NCBI GenBank assembly: GCA_965243345.1
Contig: CBDEUR010000003.1
Location: forward strand, 4,340,001-4,404,000
Direction: 5' to 3'
Length of the DNA stretch: 64,000 nt
Origin: Bin52 sp965243345
GTDB lineage: Bacteria > Pseudomonadota > Alphaproteobacteria > Thalassobaculales > Thalassobaculaceae
Of this stretch, positions 59,143 to 64,000 are shown piece after piece. The position numbers and the translations under genes are program-made. Within the stretch, counting starts at the first letter, position 1, and the number at the start of each line of letters is the position of its first letter. The notes under the pieces were generated by a model that was given only the letters and a program-made list of their open reading frames with translations, searched no databases and had not been told where the DNA came from.

Positions 59143-62100
59143 TCATCGGATCCGCCTGCACCGGTTCGTCCGCTGGTTCGGCACGTCCCGGTGCGAAAAC
59201 GCGTCCAAATCCTCGCCGCTGAGGCTCTGGATGGGATTCGCCGAAGGCTTGGTGTAGGTGATCGTGAACGCGACGTTGTTGGGCGTTAGCACACCGGCGC
59301 AGGGCGGCACCGGGTCCACCAGGATCATGTCCAGCCGGCGGCCAATCACCTGCACGGACTCGATGCGGGCGGGGTGCGCCCGCCGGTCCGCCGCCGTCTC
59401 GCCGGTCTCCAGCGGGTAGTGCAGCGAGAATGCGCTCGCCGCCGGCACCGAGGTCGGATCGATCTCCCCTTGGAAGTGGATGGCAAGGGTGCTCCCGTCC
59501 ACCTCAAAGGGTCGAACGACTCGCAGTCGTGGTTTGCCGGGTGCCGCCTGCGCTTCTCCCCATGTGAACCCGATCGCGGCGTTGCCCGCCAGGTCCCGGA
59601 TCGGGTTCGTTCCCGGCGTGAAGACCACGGTGTTGGTCCGGTTCGACTGGGTCGGCTCGGCGCCAACCGTTAGGACGACGGCGTTGTTCCTGACGACGAC
59701 CGACGAGGGCGTTTGCGTGCCGTTGACGCCGTGGATGGTCATCGAGAAGTCCGTCGCCGCCGGGGTGGAACCCGTATCCAACGCCTTGTCGAAGTACAGG
59801 AACATCTTGGACTCCTCGGGGGCCGTCGCGCCCTCATAGGAGAACCCGCCCGACACCACCGACGGCGGGGTGACGTCGTGGTTCGAGTCGACCGGGAAGA
59901 GCCGGAAGGACGCGACCTCGGTGTGCAGCAGCCGGTCCTTCAGCCGCCCCGAGGCCGGCTTGAAGTAGTTCACCGTCACGGTGTCGTCGGCGCTCAGCGC
60001 ACTTTCCAGCGGGATCGTGACCGTCGACCCCTGGACCGACGCCGTCGCCGTGGCCCGGCCCCAGATCGAGCGGTAGTCGTGGTTGCGGTCCGTCGCCCAG
60101 ACCTGGAAGGCGCCCGCCGTCGGCGCCGAGTCCTCGGACAGCGCCCGGTCGAAGACCAGCGTCACCGTGCTCCCCGCCGCCGAGCCGCGCACCGGCGCCG
60201 GCGCCACCGACGCCGCGCCGCCGGTCACGTTGGTGACCTCGAGCTGCTGGAACCCCGGCACCAAGCGGGCGATTGAGCTTGCGGTCCGCAGCTGGGTGCC
60301 CCCGTAGTCCAGCGTCACCCGCTGGCCCGGGCGCGCCGGCTGGCTCAGCGTGAGGCGCATCTCCGTGCCCTGCAGTATCCCCCCCTCGTTCGTCCACGTA
60401 CCGAACGAGACCGTGTCCGGATGCTGGTAGAGGCCGGTGTAGCCCTGGACGTCACCCGCGCTCTGCACGCCGAGTTCCGTGACCAGCACGCCCGTGTCCA
60501 CAGACGTGCGCAGGAACTTGTTGAAGCGCACGGTCAGCGTCGCGCCGTCGACCTCGGCGCTCGTCACCCGGGTTCCGTTGGCGGTCGCTTCCGAGCCGTC
60601 GACCTTGGCCCGCACCGCGCCCCCGAGCTGGCCGCCCCGGGTCGGCAGCCCGGTGAGCGTCCGGCCGGCTGTGACACCGGTCTCGGCGTCGACCAGGGTG
60701 GCGTCGTTGGCCAGGAACACCACCTGCTTGTTGGTCGCCGTGGCTGTCTGCACCCAGATGCCGTCACTGTCCGTGTCGCCGGACTGCACCGTGTAGGCGA
60801 AGCGCAGCACCCGCCCGCCGTACTCGATGCTCTTCAGGGTGGCGAGCTTGCGGCTGTTGCCCAGGTTGGTGTCGTCCGTACCCACGTCCAGGCGCAACGC
60901 GATCCGGCTGTTCGTCCTCGGCAGCGACGCCGCTACCGGCCGGTCGTACTGCACGTCGATCAGGATCTCGTCGCCCAGGACGTAGGTGTCGTAGACGTCG
61001 GGATTGTTGATGGTGTCCGAAGCATGGGCCGGCCGCGACGCCACCTGCATCAGCTGGATGGTCGGCGTCGCGCCCGTCGCCGGGTCGACCCGCACCTTGA
61101 AGGTCTGCGTCGCCGCGTCGGCCTTGTCCGCCGCGCTCGCGCTGTCCTTGCGCGAATAGGCCCCGTCAAAGTCGTCGGCGGTGTAGGTCGCGGTCCAGGT
61201 CCCCGCCGTCGTCGGCGTGCCCGAGATGGTGCGCGTGTCGGGGTCGAAGGACAGCCCCGGCGGCAGGCCGCTCACATGGTAGAGGTAGAGCCCGGGATAG
61301 TCGCCAAGCCCAATTCTCGTATCGCCGCCGGTCGCCGCCGGCAGCACCGCGCTGCCGCGCACATTCTGGGCGAAGCGCACCAGGCCCGACGCCTTGAGGC
61401 TCGGCGCGCCGGCCGCGTTGGGGAAGGTGCCGGCCTCGAAGGTGTAGGTCAGGCTCCTGGCGGCGCCGTGCTCGTCGACCGCCGTGATGGTCGCGACCAT
61501 GTTCGTGTTGCCGCCCGCGGCGACGACCCTGTTGAACAACCTGTGGCCGCCGCCCTCTGCCGCGGACCGGACCGCAATTTGCGGGTAGGGGGGGTCTCCG
61601 GGATCGTGGAGCGAGCGGACGTTGGCCGGCAGGGTCGCCGAGACCGTGAAGGTCAGGGCGTCGCCGTCGGCGTCGTGGAAGTGGGCGCCGAATTCACCTT
61701 TTGTGGAACAGTCTGCCGGGAATTCCGCCGCCTCCGGCGTCCGCGAGAGAACTGTCGAGACAACGGTTCCGGCCGGCGAATTGTGGGGGCCGCCGCGCGA
61801 CGGCGTGGTTGCGGTGTCCACCTCGCAGAATCTGCCGTGTGAGTTCGCAGTGGAAAGGAACCTGAACACCACCGGCGCGGCGTTGGCCGTGTCCGCCGCC
61901 GCCGTCGTGCCCTGGCCCGAAGCTGACCACGCCCCCTCGCCGGCGGCGTTCTGCGCGCGCACCTGCACCCGGTAGGTGCTGGCCGCGGTCAGGCCCGAGA
62001 TGGTCGCCGTCCTCGTTGCGCCCGGGTCCGGGATGCCGCTTGCCCCCCGGTCGCCCTCCGCGATCCACTTGCCCGCGCAGGCCGTATCGGAATTCTGGTC

Positions 62101-63717
62101 GCAGTAGCGCAGGTCGTAGTCGATCACGTACGCGCCGTTGACCTTGTCCGGCGCGGCCCAGCGCACCGACAGCTCGCCGCCCTTGCCCGTCTGCGCCACC
62201 GACGGCGCGGCCGGCGCGTCCGGCGGCAGCGCGTCCTTCACATGGCCGTGGATCGTGAATTCAGCAACAAGGTCCTGGCCGCCCAGAACAAGCCGCTGCC
62301 AGGACCCTGTCGCTTTGTCCACATGAACGTCCGCAATGCTCCACCCCGCCGCGAACACGTCCTCGACGGGGAAATCCCGCCTGCCAACCCATCTGTAGTG
62401 GTCCGCGTTCCCGGTCGTGTTGATCCGCACGAAATACGTCGTGCTCGGCTCCAGATCGATGCCGCCCACCGCCGTGAACGTGTTGGTGAGGCCTGACGAC
62501 ACCGACGCCGGCGCCGTCAGCCTCCCCAAGAGGGCGTTTGGGATCGCAAAGGCGCCGCCGGACGTGTCGCTCGTCCAGATCTCCACGCTGAAGTCCGGCT
62601 TCGGGCCTGCAGTGAGTGACAGGCTCAGCTGCACTCCGGTCAGCTTGTAGCCCCCGGGGGCGGTGCCGGTGGTGAACGCCTGTGCGGGATTGCCGGTGAA
62701 CTTTATGGTGGTCACCGTGTAGCCCGATCCCAAATTCTGATTGCTCACCAGCGCGCCGGCGGTCCGCGCGGGTCCGAACCCGGTCCGCACCGGCGCGGTC
62801 TTGGCGTAGCCGTGGAGTTCGATCCGCAGGGCGTTGGTATTGGTGTTCCAGGAGTTCAGGTTGGCCGCCCTCTGGAACCGCGCGTTGGCGATGGCCCAGC
62901 CCGCCAGCCCGCCCGTATCCTCGCCGTCCGCGGCCGTCGCCGTTGCGCTGGGCGCACTTGTCGCCGTGGCCGTCACGTCCAGAAAGAAGACGTAGCCCTC
63001 GTTGGGAGCCAGGTCGATACCGCCCCCGGTCGCCGTCCATGTCTTGGCCCCGTCCGTTGTCAGCGAAGACGGGTTGGTGAGCGTGCCCAGGCTGTCGCCG
63101 GTCGGATGGCCGGTCACGTCGTCCGCAAGGAAGATCCGCGCGGTGTAGGTCGGAACGCCGGTGTTGCCGTCGATATCGACCTTCACCGAGGTCAGCTTGT
63201 AGCCGGCGCTGTTGCTGCCCGTGTCGAACGCCTGGGCAATGTCGTTGTTGAAAGCGATTGTGTCGTTGTTGGCCTGCCCGGTGTTGCCCACCATCTCGAC
63301 GCTGGTCTGCGCCAGTGCCGGCGCGGCGGGGACAAGCAGGAACAGGCCAGCGGCGAGCAGGCAGGCCGCCGCGCCGCCCGGCCGCGCGAAACGGCCGGGG
63401 AGAACGGAAGCAAGGGAGGAGGCAGCCTCCGCCGGACGGCGGGGGCGGGAAGCTAGCGCATGAGCTGAGCCTGCGTGAGGGCGGGACTGGCGCTCCCGCC
63501 GGGCATGGTCGGCGCGGCCCATGGCATCAGCCGCGCGGCAGGAATGCGGTGGGTGCCGGAGCGCTCGGACATGGCCCGGCTCTCGGCTCTCGGCTCTCGG
63601 CTCTCGGCTCTCGGCTCTCGGCTCTCGGCTCTCGGCTCTCGGCTCTCGGCTCTCGGCTCTCGGCTCTCGGCTCTCGGCTCTCGGCTCTCGGCTCTCGGCT
63701 CTCGGCTCTCTAAGCAT
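59143..63717 (-). CDS. Large exported surface protein with FN3, He_PIG and SwmB-type domains; heptanucleotide repeat after the start codon
   Basis: About 1524 residues from ATG 63717. The start is followed after seven bases by nineteen GAGAGCC repeats, read as (REPRAES)n. The frame then runs to a hydrophobic export segment (ACLLAAGLFLLVPAAPALAQ). No better in-frame start lies close to that segment. The mature part has two related ~190-residue modules (GYKLTSVKVDIDG... and GYKLTGVQLSLSL...), then an FN3 domain (DAPAAPSVAQTG...STYRVQVRAQNAAGEG). A He_PIG-type domain (GLPPGLSFDPDTRTISGTP) and at least three SwmB-type domains complete it. No barrel or LPXTG anchor is seen. It probably works together with the barrel-bearing neighbour. 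Confidence 0.8.
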   Translation of the reverse strand: MLREPRAESREPRAESREPRAESREPRAESREPRAESREPRAESREPGHVRALRHPPHSCRAADAMGRADHARRERQSRPHAGSAHALASRPRRPAEAASSLASVLPGRFARPGGAAACLLAAGLFLLVPAAPALAQTSVEMVGNTGQANNDTIAFNNDIAQAFDTGSNSAGYKLTSVKVDIDGNTGVPTYTARIFLADDVTGHPTGDSLGTLTNPSSLTTDGAKTWTATGGGIDLAPNEGYVFFLDVTATATSAPSATATAADGEDTGGLAGWAIANARFQRAANLNSWNTNTNALRIELHGYAKTAPVRTGFGPARTAGALVSNQNLGSGYTVTTIKFTGNPAQAFTTGTAPGGYKLTGVQLSLSLTAGPKPDFSVEIWTSDTSGGAFAIPNALLGRLTAPASVSSGLTNTFTAVGGIDLEPSTTYFVRINTTGNADHYRWVGRRDFPVEDVFAAGWSIADVHVDKATGSWQRLVLGGQDLVAEFTIHGHVKDALPPDAPAAPSVAQTGKGGELSVRWAAPDKVNGAYVIDYDLRYCDQNSDTACAGKWIAEGDRGASGIPDPGATRTATISGLTAASTYRVQVRAQNAAGEGAWSASGQGTTAAADTANAAPVVFRFLSTANSHGRFCEVDTATTPSRGGPHNSPAGTVVSTVLSRTPEAAEFPADCSTKGEFGAHFHDADGDALTFTVSATLPANVRSLHDPGDPPYPQIAVRSAAEGGGHRLFNRVVAAGGNTNMVATITAVDEHGAARSLTYTFEAGTFPNAAGAPSLKASGLVRFAQNVRGSAVLPAATGGDTRIGLGDYPGLYLYHVSGLPPGLSFDPDTRTISGTPTTAGTWTATYTADDFDGAYSRKDSASAADKADAATQTFKVRVDPATGATPTIQLMQVASRPAHASDTINNPDVYDTYVLGDEILIDVQYDRPVAASLPRTNSRIALRLDVGTDDTNLGNSRKLATLKSIEYGGRVLRFAYTVQSGDTDSDGIWVQTATATNKQVVFLANDATLVDAETGVTAGRTLTGLPTRGGQLGGAVRAKVDGSEATANGTRVTSAEVDGATLTVRFNKFLRTSVDTGVLVTELGVQSAGDVQGYTGLYQHPDTVSFGTWTNEGGILQGTEMRLTLSQPARPGQRVTLDYGGTQLRTASSIARLVPGFQQLEVTNVTGGAASVAPAPVRGSAAGSTVTLVFDRALSEDSAPTAGAFQVWATDRNHDYRSIWGRATATASVQGSTVTIPLESALSADDTVTVNYFKPASGRLKDRLLHTEVASFRLFPVDSNHDVTPPSVVSGGFSYEGATAPEESKMFLYFDKALDTGSTPAATDFSMTIHGVNGTQTPSSVVVRNNAVVLTVGAEPTQSNRTNTVVFTPGTNPIRDLAGNAAIGFTWGEAQAAPGKPRLRVVRPFEVDGSTLAIHFQGEIDPTSVPAASAFSLHYPLETGETAADRRAHPARIESVQVIGRRLDMILVDPVPPCAGVLTPNNVAFTITYTKPSANPIQSLSGEDLDAFSHRDVPNQRTNRCRRIR
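63578..63710. repeat. Nineteen perfect tandem heptanucleotide repeats (GGCTCTC)
   Basis: 133 bp of uninterrupted 7-bp units, GAGAGCC on the coding strand. They start just after the ATG of the large surface-protein gene. The unit is not a multiple of three, so gain or loss of one unit shifts the frame. This is the layout of a contingency (phase-variable) locus. Confidence 0.95.
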
Positions 63718-63918
63718 GACGCACCTCACTTCGCCCGACGCGGCCTGGGGACACACGACGAGTGGTCGCCGCAACCCGATCGCTGCCGCGTCCAGACGCT
63801 TCGGCGCGCCGGTCTCGATGGCGTCACATCCGGTCATCCACCCTCCGCGGCGCAGTCACCGCAGGCTTCGCGAAACCCTGCTGCCGGACAGGGTATCCCG
63901 GCACAAGCCCTTGTAAAT

Positions 63919-63934
63919 CCTCCCATATGGGAGG
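63919..63934. promoter_or_regulatory. 16-bp perfect palindrome upstream of the surface-protein operon
   Basis: CCTCCCATATGGGAGG lies about 200 bases upstream of the start of the large surface-protein gene. It could be an operator. Nothing else was recognised in 63838-64000. Confidence 0.35.
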
Positions 63935-64000
63935 TGTGCGGAGCCCGCTGGAGTGCCGATGACGGCGGACCCGGCTGCCGTCAGCGCCGCGACACGGCGT

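Noticed and set aside
63578..63710. Possible CRISPR or protein-repeat domain
   Set aside because: Perfect 7-bp units without spacers; the seven-residue translation is a by-product of the 7-bp period.
1..64000. tRNA, rRNA or riboswitch
   Set aside because: No cloverleaf with conserved TTCRA arm, no rRNA segment and no recognisable riboswitch core was seen on either strand by eye.

Overview
This window is high-GC DNA from a proteobacterium, most likely an alphaproteobacterium. The evidence is the gene content: a class II ribonucleotide reductase, a GrlR-like protein, a DUF924 protein, and large Calx-beta/SwmB autotransporter-type surface proteins. It holds three blocks: host DNA (1-11268), one complete transposable (Mu-like) prophage (11269-57770), and host DNA again (57771-64000).

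The left host block carries the end of a SRAP/YedK gene, a GrlR-like gene, a DUF924-HATPase fusion, a flavin monooxygenase, a gene-poor stretch with an IS630 transposase fragment and degenerate repeat scraps, nrdJ, and an HU gene. The right host block carries a 1.5-kaa exported surface protein whose 5' end contains nineteen perfect 7-bp repeats. Directly downstream is a second surface-protein gene that the prophage has split. The C-terminal half, with its beta-barrel, lies on the far side of the prophage at 9394-11268.

The prophage is 46,502 bp. It is bounded by a 5-bp GCGAT duplication, has TGT...ACA termini, and carries GGAGTC boxes at positions 21-26 from both ends. It reads right to left. 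First comes an immunity region (S24-type repressor on +, Ner-like on -), then the early operon: an MuA transposase with an in-frame amber, MuB, Gam, an MT-A70 methylase, GemA and a Mor-type activator. Next is a lysis cassette, then Mu-type packaging and head genes (gp25-gp28, portal gp29, MuF, G, protease I, T, gp35). A block of tail fibres and unknown genes follows, then a P2-type contractile tail operon (V, W, J, I, H, FI, FII, E/E', T, U, X, D). It is thus a mosaic of Mu replication and head genes with a P2-like tail.

The most striking locus is 40025-43806. The MuF head protein carries a HipA/PI4K-like kinase-type domain and a C-terminal ADP-ribosyltransferase domain with an R / STS / ExE triad, so it looks like a virion-borne polymorphic toxin. 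The portal gene is joined to it by a correctly phased C-CCC-CCT slippery heptamer, so a -1 shift would make one portal-MuF-kinase-ART polypeptide. Other notable points are two identical-core 20-bp palindromes placed where Mu has its late promoters, a -1 frameshift in the tail chaperone, a repressor whose catalytic lysine is replaced by arginine, and the amber codon between the second and third catalytic acids of the transposase.
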